64,000 nucleotides of DNA from Tricholomella constricta (Eukaryota > Basidiomycota > Agaricomycetes > Agaricales > Lyophyllaceae), in the NCBI GenBank assembly GCA_013368375.1, contig JAACJP010000005.1, positions 1,426,001 to 1,490,000 of the forward strand, in the 5' to 3' direction. A program made the translations under genes and the position numbers. Of this stretch, positions 1 through 11,995 are shown piece after piece; the first letter of the stretch is position 1, and each line of letters opens with the position of its first letter. The notes beneath the pieces are model-generated. The model saw nothing but the letters and a program-made list of their open reading frames with translations, did not search any database and was not told the DNA's origin.

Positions 1-579
1 TGTTGGGACCTGCATTGGCCTGGGGGAGTCATGAGCACGCGAAGTGCTTCAACCATCAAAAGACGTACCATCGAAAGCAGGAAAGGTTTCGTATGATTGA
101 CAACGAATGCCTCATCTTCGAACTTTTCGCCATAGATCGACTCGCCACCAGTACCTATGGAAAAAATATCTGTGAGCGTCTGCAGATCGGTACCAGCGCC
201 CAATAATGAACGCTACCATTTCCAGCCGTGAAATCACCACCCTGGCACATGAACCTGCCAGCAATAATTTATATATGTTCTTTTACACGCCCTACCATCC
301 ACAAGTTGTCGCCACTTACCCTTTAATCACTCGGTGGAATCCAGAGCCTTTGAAGTGTAGGGGCTTTCCCGATGAGCCAACACCCTTCTCACCAGTGCAT
401 AATGCGCCTGAAGCTTCATAAGTTTTCTGTAACTTCTTCGCCACAAGAACATGACACATACGGAAGTTTTCTGCAGTCTTTGAAACAAGATCGCTGTAAA
501 GCGAAAACACGATTCGGCCAATCGGTTTGTCACCGATTGAGACATCGAAGTAGACTATGGGACGGTTGGGCTGGCTCAT
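1..579 (-). CDS. Cyclophilin-type peptidyl-prolyl isomerase, CYP40-like (5' part only)
   Basis: Peptidyl-prolyl cis-trans isomerase that would act on Xaa-Pro bonds; the CYP40/Cpr6 class works as an Hsp90 co-chaperone in the cytosol. The start codon at 579-577 opens a protein beginning [16 protein letters not shown]. After short introns are removed, exons give the conserved blocks [58 protein letters not shown] and LLSMANAGP. The catalytic-site Arg, Gln and the [12 protein letters not shown] loop are present. Donors such as gtatgt and gtaagt bound introns of 50-90 bp. The gene leaves the window at base 1, so the rest of the isomerase domain, and any TPR domain typical of CYP40, cannot be seen. 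The [12 protein letters not shown] insertion and [12 protein letters not shown] favour CYP40 over small CypA. Sure of the cyclophilin call, less sure of the subclass. Confidence 0.92.
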
Positions 580-1189
580 CCTTAAGCAAGATCAATAAGG
601 ACAGTGATCAGAGAGATTATGGTCAGGAGCGCGCGACTTGTAAATAATTTGTGCTTGCCTCTCGAAGTTGCTGGAATCTCTTGGAAGCGTGATCGGTATT
701 TGGAGGTGGCGCTCTTGCCAAATACCCTTCATCGCCACAGATGCGGTCAATAATAATTGTTTGATATATCTGAAATCATTCATTAGCTCACTCGACCATC
801 ATTGCCTTCCTACGTATTTGAGTTACTGTAATTGGGAAAGCAATAGAAGTCCGAATCCAGCCAAATGACGAAAAGAATCTGACGGCACAAGTTCAATGGA
901 AGGTATTGATTGTAGCTCATACTATAAGGAAAAGTCCGGAACGTACCGAGGGTCCACAGTAACCAATTGGGCTAGCAAAAGCCTCTGTCACGCAAGCGTC
1001 AGGATTGATAGTAAAGAAGGAAAAAAGCAGAAAATAGCCTTTATTAGAACCAAGCCTTCCGCGATACTACCGCAGCACACTCCCCCTTGACGTTTACTGT
1101 CTTCTTGATCCCTTGGGTAGCACGACACAGTTCATAATTTTCATTTGGCATTCAGATCACACTATCATATTAAACCAGTCCGCGTTTGC
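580..1189. other. Intergenic stretch upstream of the cyclophilin gene
   Basis: This is the 5' flank of the minus-strand cyclophilin gene. Short open frames are present on both strands, but none has recognisable motifs or joins to others across plausible introns. I see no gene here. Confidence 0.5.
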
Positions 1190-1450
1190 AAAATAGCTGG
1201 CGCAGATGAAAAACGGCCGGAGTACATCGCGGCAACCGACGGCCTTGGCGCATGCCCAGCGTTGGATGCGATGGCGAACCATGGTTTACCATGGACGCCT
1301 TGGACGAGCGCGCTCGTACCTTGTATGGACCAAGAATATTGCCAGGCGACGGACATATACGATTCAGCGAGCTCAGCAGCGCCACACACGCCACCTTCTG
1401 GCTTCGTCGTGCCGAATTATATAACACAGAAATTTGGTCAAGGTGTATGA
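1190..1450 (+). pseudogene. Relic of a heme-thiolate peroxidase (chloroperoxidase/peroxygenase-like)
   Basis: Heme-thiolate peroxidases of fungi bind heme through a Cys in a PCP-type motif followed by a conserved ALxxxANHG stretch. Here one frame reads GLGACPALDAMANHG (about 1240-1288), a second frame reads LPGDGHIRFSELSSATHATF (about 1340-1400), and the first frame resumes with SGFVVPNYITQKFGQ (about 1398-1441). These match, in order, three consecutive blocks of the family. Getting from the first block to the second by a GT-AG intron is off by one base, and the join to the third needs a small deletion with a frame change. The upstream and downstream parts of the enzyme are missing. I read this as a truncated, frameshifted relic of about 260 bp. 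A short real gene with unusual introns is less likely. Confidence 0.5.
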
Positions 1451-2103
1451 CAGGCGAACCTGCAATTCGGGACATTGGGATCGAGCATATGCACATTTCA
1501 CTCGTATGTATGTATGTCCATATCCTATGCAACAACAAACTTACACCGTAATAAATGAACAGACGAGAACGGCGTTCCAATATCCTGACCAAGGCAGCTG
1601 TTGTAGACCTTAAATCTGCGACCGGCTAGGGTGAAGGCAGAACGATAGTGCTAACGATCAGCGACCCCTCTCTCTTCATGGCGAAGCGCCGTGTCGATGT
1701 ACGCAAGTCCAACTCCCCAATACTCCTTCAGCATGTTCCACCGCGCCTCCAACTTTCTGACGTATGTGCACTGTGTCGATATAGAAGTGCGCCTAGATTA
1801 TTGACTGATGTGATCATCCCCCGCGGGCAGCAAGACTTTCCCCCTGACTGGAGTTGGCGGAAAAGTGGAGGTCGCGCAAAAGCTTCATGTTTAGGAACGG
1901 TTCCCAAGCGTCGCATGCAGGCAACGAATGGGTAATACACTCTCCCGACCCGCCGTGACCAGAGTGCAGATGATTTTGGGGAGTTGAACGGGTGACAAAT
2001 ACTGAACTGATATAAGGATATGCCCATGTACGCCGTATTGTCGATGGCACCTACCTCGCATATCATATGAGGCGCCTCAACTGGCAGCTGCAGGTCCTCG
2101 GCG
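1451..2103. other. Intergenic stretch
   Basis: Lies between the peroxidase relic and the 3' end of the minus-strand gene that stops at 2104. It probably holds that gene's 3' untranslated region. No coding pattern is recognised. Confidence 0.4.
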
Positions 2104-4572
2104 CTAACGCGACTTCCTCCACGATGATACGACAGGATTGCTACTGCAAAGCTCCCGCTTAATGGGCGATGTCTCGGTCGTCCTGACTGCTTCAGTGGAA
2201 CGTGCACCCGATGTCCCGCGACGGAGAAGTGCACGTCGATCTCTCGAATCAAGCCTTGCTTGAGGTGTACCCGTCTCCGAAGGCGAGGCGGGCAATGTGT
2301 CGGAATTCATTGTCGCTGTATAAAACGGATCGAAATCAGGAACCAATGGCACGGCGGGGGAAGTGTCGGCAGTTGGTGTGGTTGTGTCGATCGCATCGGA
2401 ATTTGAGACCGGATCGGTCGATTGGGATGGTGGAGAGAACGGATCGAAAGAAGCAACATCCCGAATGAGCTGTTGTTTCGGAGAAAGGGCGTTCTCGTAC
2501 TGACGTCGGGGTGAGGTTTGCTGGTTCATTTTAGAATCGTAGGGAAGTTGAAGAGATGGGCGCTTCGAGGTGGAACATTGTAATGGTGTCTCGTGGACCG
2601 GATCGACATCGGGGAAGGGGTCAAATGAAGGAGCGGGCGGTATATCAAAGCCAAGAAACTTGTGGACAGGCACGTCTTCGGCGACGTTCAGAGCCTTGGA
2701 CCGATTCCTTTTCCGAATATTTTTGATTCTCCGATACAATTTCTGAATGCGGGTCTAAGTCCACATCCAGAGGTGCTGAACGGAGACAAACCTGCTTCGC
2801 ATCGCCCAACAAGGTCTCCGCACTGTCTCTCTCTAAATTGAAAATCTCATCTCTTTGTTCCTTGACGGCTTGAGAGCTGAAAGATAATGGTCTTGCTGCA
2901 GCTAGATGATCACGCACAGGGGCAACAGGGGACTGGGTAAAGTCGACTCCAGCAAGACGCTGCAGCAGAGTTCAATCAAGCTCACATCGAGGGCGGGATT
3001 AAGTACCTACAATAAGTTTCTTTTCGTTCAAAGGGCCAAAGATTGGTGTCCTTTTGGGTATATACCGCTCATCTGTGTCGAGTTCCGAAGCGTCACAGGT
3101 CTCGCGCAATCCAAAAGGCCTACGCGACGTCTTTGGTCTCGGGAAATTGCGAGTGTAAAGATCGTGGTCAAATTCGGCCTCAGGCCTGGGATCGAAGAAT
3201 GGTCGGTCTTCGCGTAATCCACGTAGCTTGCGTGTCGTGCCTCGTTGTGAACTGCGGGAGGCGGATGTATCATCTGATTCCTTCACCCTCTCAGACTACC
3301 AGTGGATAGTTTTCAGGAAAAAGGCTCGAAGTTACAAAGGCTACTTTATTACCTTGGTATGAGGGTTTCTAGGTGCAAACTTCCTCTCGACGTTCGTACT
3401 GGTTGCAAGAGGTGCTGATGTATCCTTTTGCTTTGGGAAGGTGGTAGTATCGATGATCTGGGTGGCTTAGGTCAGGTAATTGATCACCCGATGCTTAAAA
3501 GTACATACGGAAGGGTTTTCTATGGATTTGCGGGTGGACGCTGCGGAAGTCGTTGAAAATAGCCGATGCTTTTTTTTCCATGTTCAGGTATCTGACAGTG
3601 GCGAGGGGATGAGACTCACTGAAACTTTCGTCGCTGCAGCTCTCTGAGAATAGGGTTGATTCCGCGCCTTCGGTCCCTGGGTGGAATGCTTAACGGGGCC
3701 CGGCCTCGCGACACCCTCGATCACTCGGCGCTCCCAAACCGTTTCCATTGCCTGCGATTGTTGCCATATACGTCGAAGCGCCATCCGAAGCATAGGAATC
3801 ATGTCATGGTATGGCATACGATATATCTCCAAGGTAGGAAAGAATATATACGTCCAACCTGTGCGTCAGGGAGTGGAATTAGCTCATAGACGTCCAGTTG
3901 ACGAAGTTACAAGACGTTACCAGGAGATATCCATTTGTCTGACAAGGTTTCCGCCTCCTTTTCATTCATCACCAGTCTTCGCTTTCCGTTTGACTCGATC
4001 GTGTCTGCTCCGCGTGAAACGATAAGGTTAATGGCAATCTTCATCCGACTCGCAATCTTGTGCCTAATGTGACGCTTGTTACTTGTGCGCTTTTTGCTCG
4101 TCGCGTTGATAAACGACATAGGGACGCGATTCTTCTTCGAGTTATTCAAGGTCATTGGCTCCAATGCCAATTGATCCGCCGCGCCTGGTTCCAGTTCGGC
4201 GTTCAACGACAGAAAGCGTCCGACCCGAGCCTTCCATGGGTCGATGGGGTCGTTCGACGGTGTCGTCCAAACGTGTTCTGGAGGACTTAAGAGCGCGTGA
4301 GGATAGGCTCTGATACCCAAAGCATCGGTCTTGAAGCCTGGAAATTTCTGTTTTGGGATAGAAGTCGCTGGGTGGGTTGGGTCCAGGTAATTCGGGCGAA
4401 AGGGAACATTTGCAGGCTTTAGAAGGTCGGCGACTGACCCAGGTGTTTGTCGACGGAACTGTAAGGAATGAGCACACAGCTTTGTAACTTTCAGGCCAAC
4501 ATAAGAGCGTACGTTGACAGATTTAGCCCGTGGGGCCTTTGAAAGTTTGCTAAGTTCTCGACATCTCAGCAT
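2104..4572 (-). CDS. Multi-exon protein with an N-terminal RNase P protein-like region (product uncertain)
   Basis: The start at 4572 gives a basic N-terminus (MLRCRELSKLSKAPRAKSVN), suggestive of a mitochondrial presequence. A 54-bp intron follows, then about 240 residues containing TSKKRTSNKRHIRHKIASR followed by MKIAINLIVSRGAD. After a spliced segment comes MPYHDMIPMLRMALRRIW. This order resembles the bacterial RNase P protein, where a Lys/Arg-rich RNA-binding helix is followed by a beta strand and a C-terminal helix. The reading phase continues through exons near 3570-3510, 3453-3350, 3297-3010, 2955-2805 and 2760-2104, giving a polar, Pro/Ser/Thr-rich C-terminus with repeated FDPF motifs, so I model one gene of roughly 640 codons. 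Two tandem genes split near 3590 is the main alternative, because the intron there ends in an A-rich acceptor. It is divergent from the hydrolase at 4673. Confidence 0.5.
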
Positions 4573-4672
4573 GGGTCGACTGTGGTGAGCTCAGTAAAGA
4601 TATGTTTACATAATTATCATCCATTAAGGGAAAGGCTCGGGATCGAAGCGGCCTTCAAGTCGCCACAGTACT
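4573..4672. promoter_or_regulatory. Short bidirectional promoter region
   Basis: Only 100 bp separate the start codons of the minus-strand gene at 4572 and the plus-strand hydrolase at 4673, so both promoters and both 5' untranslated regions must overlap here or extend into the genes. No clear TATA box was found. Confidence 0.55.
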
Positions 4673-6350
4673 ATGAAACTTGTACATCTCATCTATATTC
4701 ACGGATTTCAAGGTAATTCAATTCCATTGACACCTGGACCTTGAAATTCAACGATTCCTCAGGCAATGACACAACATTTCAGGTGCAATTCGTTGCAAAT
4801 GATCATGCCTTGAAGATCATTCCTCTTATCAGGATTGATAGTCCTTTCCGACTGACCTTCAGCAATACCTTTCGGCAACTATACCTGCCCACTTTGGGAT
4901 GAAGATCCAGAGTAGTTTATACCCTACCTATAAGAGTGTCAAGCCCATCTCGTTTGCAACCAAGAATTTCTTGGAGTGGTGTGTTACGCCTTCAATCCTG
5001 ATAATATTACATGCTATACTGACGCTAGTACTTTGTAGGCTATCGACGCAGCCTCCGGGTCCTGTAATACTCCTAGGGCATTCTATGGGCGGCCTACTCG
5101 CTGCCGAAGCCGCCACTCATGCGTCCAATAACACCGGGACTAAGCCAACACGAATCGTCGGGATGATTGCATTCGATACGCCATATCTAGGGATGCATCC
5201 TCACGTTGTCGTCACTGGAATTGCGTCTATATTCCAGCGCGACGAGGAGGGAAAGAAGCATACCGATACTACTATGAACGACACCACGAAGGTCACTGTA
5301 GTCGATGGAAACGTAACGGAAGACTGGGATGCGTTCAAGGACAGTCTCAGTGGTAGTGTCATCTTTTTACTCCCGATGAAGATTCGCTAAATATTATCTA
5401 CAGCGAGTGCGAGGCCTGCATCCCTGGCGACATCGGGCTCTAACTCTCGATTACCATCTCCTGTTCCATCCTCGCCATCACCGACTTACTCTTCTCAAAT
5501 ATTGCATTCATCTCAGCCTTTTGTAGACCGCGGCATGGCTTTCCTCTCATCCCACTCTAACGATCCACTTGTTCGATGGGCACGGAAACACGCCGACGAT
5601 CCATTCAATGCTAGTAAACGTTGGGTCATCGAACGCTTCCAATTTGGATCATGCATGTTCGATCCTAGCGGGCTCAAAGATCGATACTCTCGCCTTGTCG
5701 CATGGCAGGGTGGAGTATGGGTCAATTACTGGACTCAAACCGCCCCGAAGACAGGGCTCGAGGGAAGGGCCGACCCTGTCATGGACGATCTGATTGGACA
5801 AAAAGAGATAGAAATGGCGGATAATGATGCGGTTCCACTCGACAAGGGAATTGCGGCCCAGAGTCAAAACTCCCCGGATTTCAATTCCGCTCCTCCCATC
5901 GAGCCACAGAAATCTCCGTCTCCATCAATCCCGTCTTCTCCGCAGTCCCTTCCTGTACACGGTGCACCGACAAAATCCGAGGCGCAGGCGATTGCTAAGG
6001 CGGAGCGTCAAGCCGCTAAGGATCTAGAGAAAGCACGCAAACGGGAGGAAAAGGATCGTGAGAAGGCGTTGAAAATGGAGCAGAAACGGCGCGATGTCGA
6101 GGCCAAGAAAGCACAGAAGGCTGAAAAGGAAAGGAACAAGGTGAAACTCGGACGACATTTCATCGTTCTCCCCACAGGTTTCGGGCAGGTGCTCGGCGGT
6201 TCCGAGAATTGGGAGAAGGTGGTAATCGGTGGTGTCGAGGATGAGGTCGCTGCGCATTGTGGACTGTTCATTCGAGGTCAGAATCTAGACTATGATGGGC
6301 TTGTCGAGAGGGTGGGCAATCAAGTGCTGGGATGGTGCGAGTCACTCTGA
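4673..6350 (+). CDS. Alpha/beta-hydrolase, serine esterase/lipase-like, with charged C-terminal tail
   Basis: Predicted serine hydrolase acting on ester or lipid substrates; the real substrate is unknown. Exon 1 starts MKLVHLIYIHGFQG, the first strand plus HG oxyanion loop of alpha/beta hydrolases. Spliced exons give NDTTFQSFPTDLQQYL, FGMKIQSSLYPTYK and then GPVILLGHSMGGLLAAEAA, in which Ser of GHSMGG is the nucleophile. VGMIAFDTPYLGMHP follows, as in fungal DUF676/lipase-like proteins. Introns near 4711-4763, 4784-4840, 4977-5038 and 5352-5402 keep the frame. After a Ser/Pro linker, a helical, Lys/Glu-rich stretch (about 6000-6140; KAERQAAKDLEKARKREEKD) precedes a conserved-looking end (LGRHFIVLPTGFGQVL). 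A second small domain after the coiled coil is typical of fungal homologues, I believe. Length is about 480 residues. Confidence 0.8.
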
Positions 6351-7270
6351 TCGGTACTCATTACACGTACAAATGGCCTTACGGGCGGGCCTCGATTAGC
6401 ACTAATGCTCATTAATTGTTGAGGTACGCTTTCTCGTTCATTGCTCCTTCCGTTCATTGTTCCTTCTCCCGAAAAGTCATGGAAATTGTTTCGTGTTTTT
6501 TTATAAAGTGCCCATGGCAGTCATCTTTATCATAGGGATGTGAGGAAGCAAAATAACAGATCCGGTAAAATTAGCCCAATTGCGACAAGGAGAGCATAGA
6601 TGCAGGCCAGTGAGAAGGGCCAAGAACTTGATGAACGAGGCACTGATTGGCTCCGAATTCCAAGTATCGATATCGGAGGGAAAGAAAACCATAGCGCTAT
6701 TCTTTGTCCCTGCACGCAGGAGAGTAAAGTGTATCGAGGACGAAATGAGGGCACGAGCCGAGAGTCTGAATGCCATTCACGAATGCGGCATACAGGTCAA
6801 ACAAGGGCGTATACTATCTGCAAGCACACGATAGATTTGTACGAGTACCTACTTTGGACCCAGATCGTAGAAAGTGAGTACGTATTGATAAGTGGTTCGA
6901 AGTAAGGACGCGCTTGGTTGCCGGTAACTACATCCCAAGGCCAGTGTCCGAGTCTGATGCCACGGACCGCCACCTGCGACTCATGAGGTTGCCTCTGTAG
7001 ACGACTGTGACTTTCCGTAGAACAATCAGGCTGTCCATCCCAATGGTCAGAACCAACGGTCAATAGGACGGCATAGATAGACGGAGTACATAGCGTGCCA
7101 ACGTTTGCTTTCGTGCCCCGAGATCTGATTTTTCCGAGTGTTTATTCGGATCTATATAAGAGCTGTATCATAAGTCATTATCTATAAGATGTTTATCGTT
7201 GTTTCTAGAAGTCCGAGAGAGCTGTGTAATGGCGATGAGGAGAAGGTGAAAGGACTAAGGCAAGGAGCGT
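6351..7270. other. Intergenic stretch, no recognised gene
   Basis: About 920 bp between convergent genes (hydrolase on plus, transporter on minus). Open frames on the minus strand at 6501-6776 and 6797-7063 include a hydrophobic run but could not be joined into a recognisable protein. Confidence 0.4.
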
Positions 7271-9249
7271 TTAGAGCCATTGGGTGCCTTTCCTTTTAGA
7301 GGAAATGAATCGAGAAATAATGAAGCATGCCGTCCCTGCGGTCACGCAAAGCCCGGCGAAGACAATCGGTCTCCACCATATGAATGATGTGGTAAGCAAT
7401 GCGCCTGCAATTGGTGTACCTGGGATTCAAAATGATAAGTGGTGGCAAAGTGACTGGACGTAATTGACGCACCAACAAGCCCACCAATACCTAGTACACC
7501 ACAACGGATGTTAGCGAGCATCTCCGCAGTTGACGAATTGCGACATACTTGTAAAGGTAAAACATATTCCCATGCGTGCCCCGATCTCCGAATTGTTTTT
7601 CGCAGTAGAACTCACCATGGGCGAAACGAGACCAGCGTCTGTGAAGGATAGCAGATAATCAGAAGCCAGGTCAAGAAAGTAAACATCAGATATGATCACG
7701 CACAGGCTCCTGAAAAGAAGCCGTAGAGAATAGCGAAAACGATCGTTCCTGCAGCGTCATGGACGGCCAAAGTGCAGAAGACGAGGATGGCTGCGGTGAA
7801 GATGGACGGGATAACCGTGTTAAGTATGCCGAGTCGGGGAACGAGCATAGTGGGAAAAACGCGACCGAGGACGCTGGCTCCATTAAGGATAGTGACCTGA
7901 CAGAAGAGCTCAGCTTTTCCTGCGAGAAGCGGAGGCAGAAAGAGTGGGACGAACGGTGTAGAAGGCGAGTTTGGGGTCAATGCCGTTTTTAATGGCATTC
8001 AGCTGAATGAAGAAGATCGGGTAGTACAGGCCACTATAAACGAGGACAGTGCTGAAAAAGTGATCATTAAAAGTGACCTTGTCCAAAAATTTGCCTAGGC
8101 ATACCCTAACACCATGATAACATATGGAACATCGCGCGCGAATGTTTGCAGAACAGTCGCGGTGCTGATGTTGTTCTTCGTCGCAGGTACTCTGGGCCTG
8201 ATAATAGCAAGTGAAAGGGCAAGAAGACCAAAGCATAGGCCGGCACTAGCCCGTACACCACCATGGAATCCAGCGGCGCCGTAAAATAACTTGTTGAGCA
8301 TGATTGGATGTACCGCACCGCCAATAGCTGAGCCCTGAGATTAATGAGAGTTTGCCAAATTATGGCAAGTAAAGCAAAAACATACGGTAGTGGCTATACC
8401 CATAGCAAACGCACGGCGACGGTGAAAGTACTGGGCGACAACTGCCATACCTGGGACGTAAGTAATTCCCGTAGCGATACCCACTCCCAATCCATGAGTG
8501 AGAAAGATCTGGATGTGTTAATACGGTCAGCATAACAGCAGGACAGTAATACAAACAAAGCACCTGATAATATTGCCCCGCTTGACTCAGGGATAGCATA
8601 AAGAGAGAGAAGACGAAAAGAAGGGAACCGCCTATCATCAAATGATAACTGCATGACGTTCAGTAGTGCATCAAACCACATTCATAGCAGAGCTCACAAA
8701 TATCCAGTGTCAAAACCCCTGCCAGCTACCAGCCCACCGAACAGAGTGCAAAAAAGTTGGACGCTGCCTATCCAACTTGCGATATACGTTGAACGTTACT
8801 TCCTTTCGACGCGAGTAACTGAGCATACCTGATTTGTGATGACGTATACTTCTCATGCAAATATACACGGACATAATAATCTGTGGATGAAATAGCAGCA
8901 CGATCCGAAAAGGGTCACCGCGCGACTTGCCGTTGTACACTCCGTAGGCATTAGAATATCTGAGTTCTCATTAGCCTGCGGAGGGCTCGTCGAGGAGAGA
9001 TGTATAACTCACCCGAAAGTACAGAATTGCATCATCCATCTGAATTAGCGTCGTTGTGTTACCATCCGTAAAAAGAAGACTCGACAATTGAGTGACATAC
9101 ACTCCGAAAACGATAGACCATGCTCTCCAGCCGCCATCTGGACTACCTACATCCTTCACTGTCTCAGGAACATCTGTTAGGGTCGAAGAGCTTCCCTTTT
9201 CATTTTGCGAAAGCTGTTGCTCCTTGTCTGCCATTGGCTGTAGCTCCAT
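7271..9249 (-). CDS. MFS transporter, monocarboxylate-transporter (MCT) type, copy 1
   Basis: Plasma-membrane major facilitator of the fungal MCT/riboflavin-transporter-like branch; the substrate cannot be read from sequence. Start 9249, stop TAA at 7271-7273. Exon 1 has the family hallmark SPDGGWRAW. Spliced exons give YSNAYGVYN, DYYVRVYLHEKYTSSQIS, SWIGSVQLFCTLFGGL, MIGGSLLFVFSLFMLSLSQ, GMAVVAQYFHRRRAFAMG, VHPIMLNKLFYGAAGFHGG, ARDVPYVIMVLG, GLYYPIFFIQLNAIKNG, FAILYGFFSGA, NSEIGARMGICFTFT and PIAGALLTTSFIWWRP, ending RKGTQWL. All family blocks are in order, implying 12 membrane spans in roughly 440 residues. The intron after YN uses a GC donor (G|gcaagt). No nonsense codon was found, so this is the best preserved of the three copies together with copy 3. 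Confidence 0.85.
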
Positions 9250-10433
9250 TGCTTTTCAATGGTAGATCAAGGGCATAATGCATATGCAGAAGCAACCGTA
9301 CCTTTTCGGAGTCTAGCTTGCGCCTAGAGATGGACTGTGTAGGGCGAAAGGCTCGAAATGAACAATCGAGCGTCCTGAGGGTCGACCACAACGAAAGAAT
9401 GAGCGGATGAGTCAAAGGTAAATGTTTATATGGATCTCATGGAGCATAACCGAGTTTATTGCCCCTGTGCACGGAAAAGAAACGGATCTTGAATTGAAAC
9501 TGACGCTGTCTCCGGATCGTTATATTTTCCGGTTAGGAAGACCATATCGCGCTTGGAAAGTCTGTAGCACATTTCCAGTCCACATATAACTCCCAGTACA
9601 TCGGATTGTAGACTCACAGCATTGCAGCTAGCATAAAATGGCAGGCAACCTTAAGCGTGGTTCGGGGTACACGGACGGATTTCAAACTGAATTTTAGCGA
9701 CTGTCGGCCGAATACCCTCCACGTGGTGAGCCGCCGGCAAGCTACAAGCCGCAAGGCCAATTTGAATTACTCAAACGCCTGTCCAGCGCTTAGCGACTGA
9801 CAACGACCTGGGCCTGCGAGGGCCTGCGAGGGCCTGCGAGGGCCTGCGACACGCCAATTTCCTGGAACTCATCAATGCCAAGTCACGCTGATGATCTTGT
9901 CATTTCTCACATGAATCTTGGCCCGCACATAAGTACATACGGTACGCGATTTCAGTTACACCTCTAATCACGAAATGCATACCAAGTGCATTGCCGCCAT
10001 CTATGGCTCAGAACATCTGAAGGTTGGGGAATTCTGTGAGCAGTGGTGACAAAGTTGCGCCTTGATACTTTCTCCACGATTGGTGGTGTATTCTGATGTG
10101 GCAGATCGAGTCGCTTCGTGCCACCTTGGCCTTGACCGTCGCGTTGCCCCGAGTCGCTGAGCTCAGCCCATGCTACAGGGTGAACAGGCGAAGTCCCAGT
10201 GCCCATCCATTCCATCAATTTCTCACCTTTGACACTGTCACCAGAAAGTTCAAGGCAATTAATATCAGCATCCAAGGGCACCATACAAACAGCAAAAGCT
10301 CACGAAACATGATATTACAACTCGTTCGACCCTTTCGATTGAGACTTACAAGAAACTACAGCCCTTGCGATTGCACCTGAGCAGACTTACGATCCACCAC
10401 CTTGCCGTTCAACGACCACTCACCATCATTTCA
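9250..10433. promoter_or_regulatory. Divergent intergenic region between transporter copies 1 and 2
   Basis: About 1.2 kb separates the divergent starts at 9249 (minus) and 10434 (plus), so it should hold both promoters. It contains a 10-bp tandem repeat at 9811-9850. No additional gene was recognised. Confidence 0.5.
9811..9850 (+). repeat. 10-bp tandem repeat, four units
   Basis: The unit ggcctgcgag occurs three times perfectly and a fourth time with a final c. The array sits about midway between the divergent transporter starts. Confidence 0.95.
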
Positions 10434-11995
10434 ATGGCCACGGCACCAGCACCCACGATGGAAGTGTCAAAGACTGAAAGCGGGGTAATTGATTCATCTA
10501 AGGCCCCAGATGAATCAGAGGATGTAGTGTTCCCTGAGGGTGGATGGCAAGCCTGGACGACCGTTTTTGGCGCGTAAGTGCGTCAGTAAAGCTCTGCGTC
10601 GACAAACTTACATTAGCCCTCAGTTCGTTGGCACAGTTTGCGACGTTTGGGTGAGTGTCCATTGCGCTGGTTCATATGTGTTTCCGTCGTCACCAGATAC
10701 CTCAGATATACGAACGCTTTCGGTGTTTACCAAGGGTGCGTTCGAAACATGCTAGTTCAATGCGCAACAGCTAACTTTTCTAAAGTACTCAACATTCAGA
10801 ATGTATGCGAGCATTCTGTTCCACTAACTATATGCAGATTTCTATGTACGAGAGTACCTCTCCACCTATTCTCCAAGCAATATTGGGTTAGTCTTCGATT
10901 CTCGCTTGGTCGAACAACTTCTCATCATTTTAAAGTTGGATTGGGGGGATACAGATTTTTTTGATCTTCACGTCTGGAATTGCCACAGGACGGGCATTCG
11001 ACAGGGGTTACTTGTGAGTGTTGACAACTTCTACTACCATCAAACAATATTCATCCTCCCGTAGCCGCCACCTAATGATCTCTGGTTCAATCCTGCACTC
11101 ATTTTCATGTATTTGCCTTTCTCCTTCAAGTTGTTACGTGGCTCATCATTATGTTAAGTTTTCATGCTTTCGTTGTCGTGAGAAAATAAATACTACCAGG
11201 TGAGTTCTATGTGATGCGCTTTAGTTTGGAATTTTGAGTTGGAACACAGGTTTTTCTAAGTCAAGGTCTAGGCGGAGGCATATCCGTCGGCTTGATATAC
11301 ATTCCAAGTTTATATCCTGTATGATCTCTTGCTACGAGCTTCTCTGATGCGCCTATTTAGGCCTAGCTATCGTTTCTCACTACTTCAAATGCAATTGACC
11401 TCTCGCCACGGGTATCGTGACCTCTGGAACAGCGTTAGGTTCGCATCGTTAATAAAATCACGCTGATGCTACAACCATATGACGACGGGTCATGTTCTAG
11501 GTGCCGTTCTTCATCCTATTATGATCAACCGATTTTTCCAAGGATCGCTGGGTTTTCACAATGGTGTTCAAGTTGCTGCTGTGATAACGTCTGCTCTTCT
11601 CCTTGTTGCCAACCTCATGATGAAGACACGCTTGTCACCGAGCACTAAAATGGGTGCTATCCCAATTGCCGATTTTGCTCGAGATGCTCCCTACAGACTC
11701 GTACTTCTAGGGTATAAAAATCGCCTTATATGCTTTCTTTTTTGCCTGATATTTGTCCTGATACAGTGGGATGCTCATTATCATTCTCTTCTCCGGTGTA
11801 CTTTCTACAACTTTACGGCACACTTCATGGCTTGGATGCTCAATTCTCAATCACATCGTAAGTGGAGTTCTCTGTGATTTTTCAAGCTCACCGCTTTTCT
11901 CGCTTAGATTTCAATATTGAACGCCTGCTCATTGGTTGGTCGAATCCTTCCTCCAGCATTGGCACCAAGGCTCGGGGTAGTCAACTTGGTCATTG

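Noticed and set aside
1170..1592. 140-codon minus-strand frame opposite the peroxidase relic
   Set aside because: The plus strand carries recognisable heme-thiolate peroxidase blocks; the antisense frame has no motif.
6501..7063. Minus-strand hydrophobic frames that might be a small membrane protein
   Set aside because: The hydrophobic run and the upstream frame do not join in phase, and no ATG with support was found.
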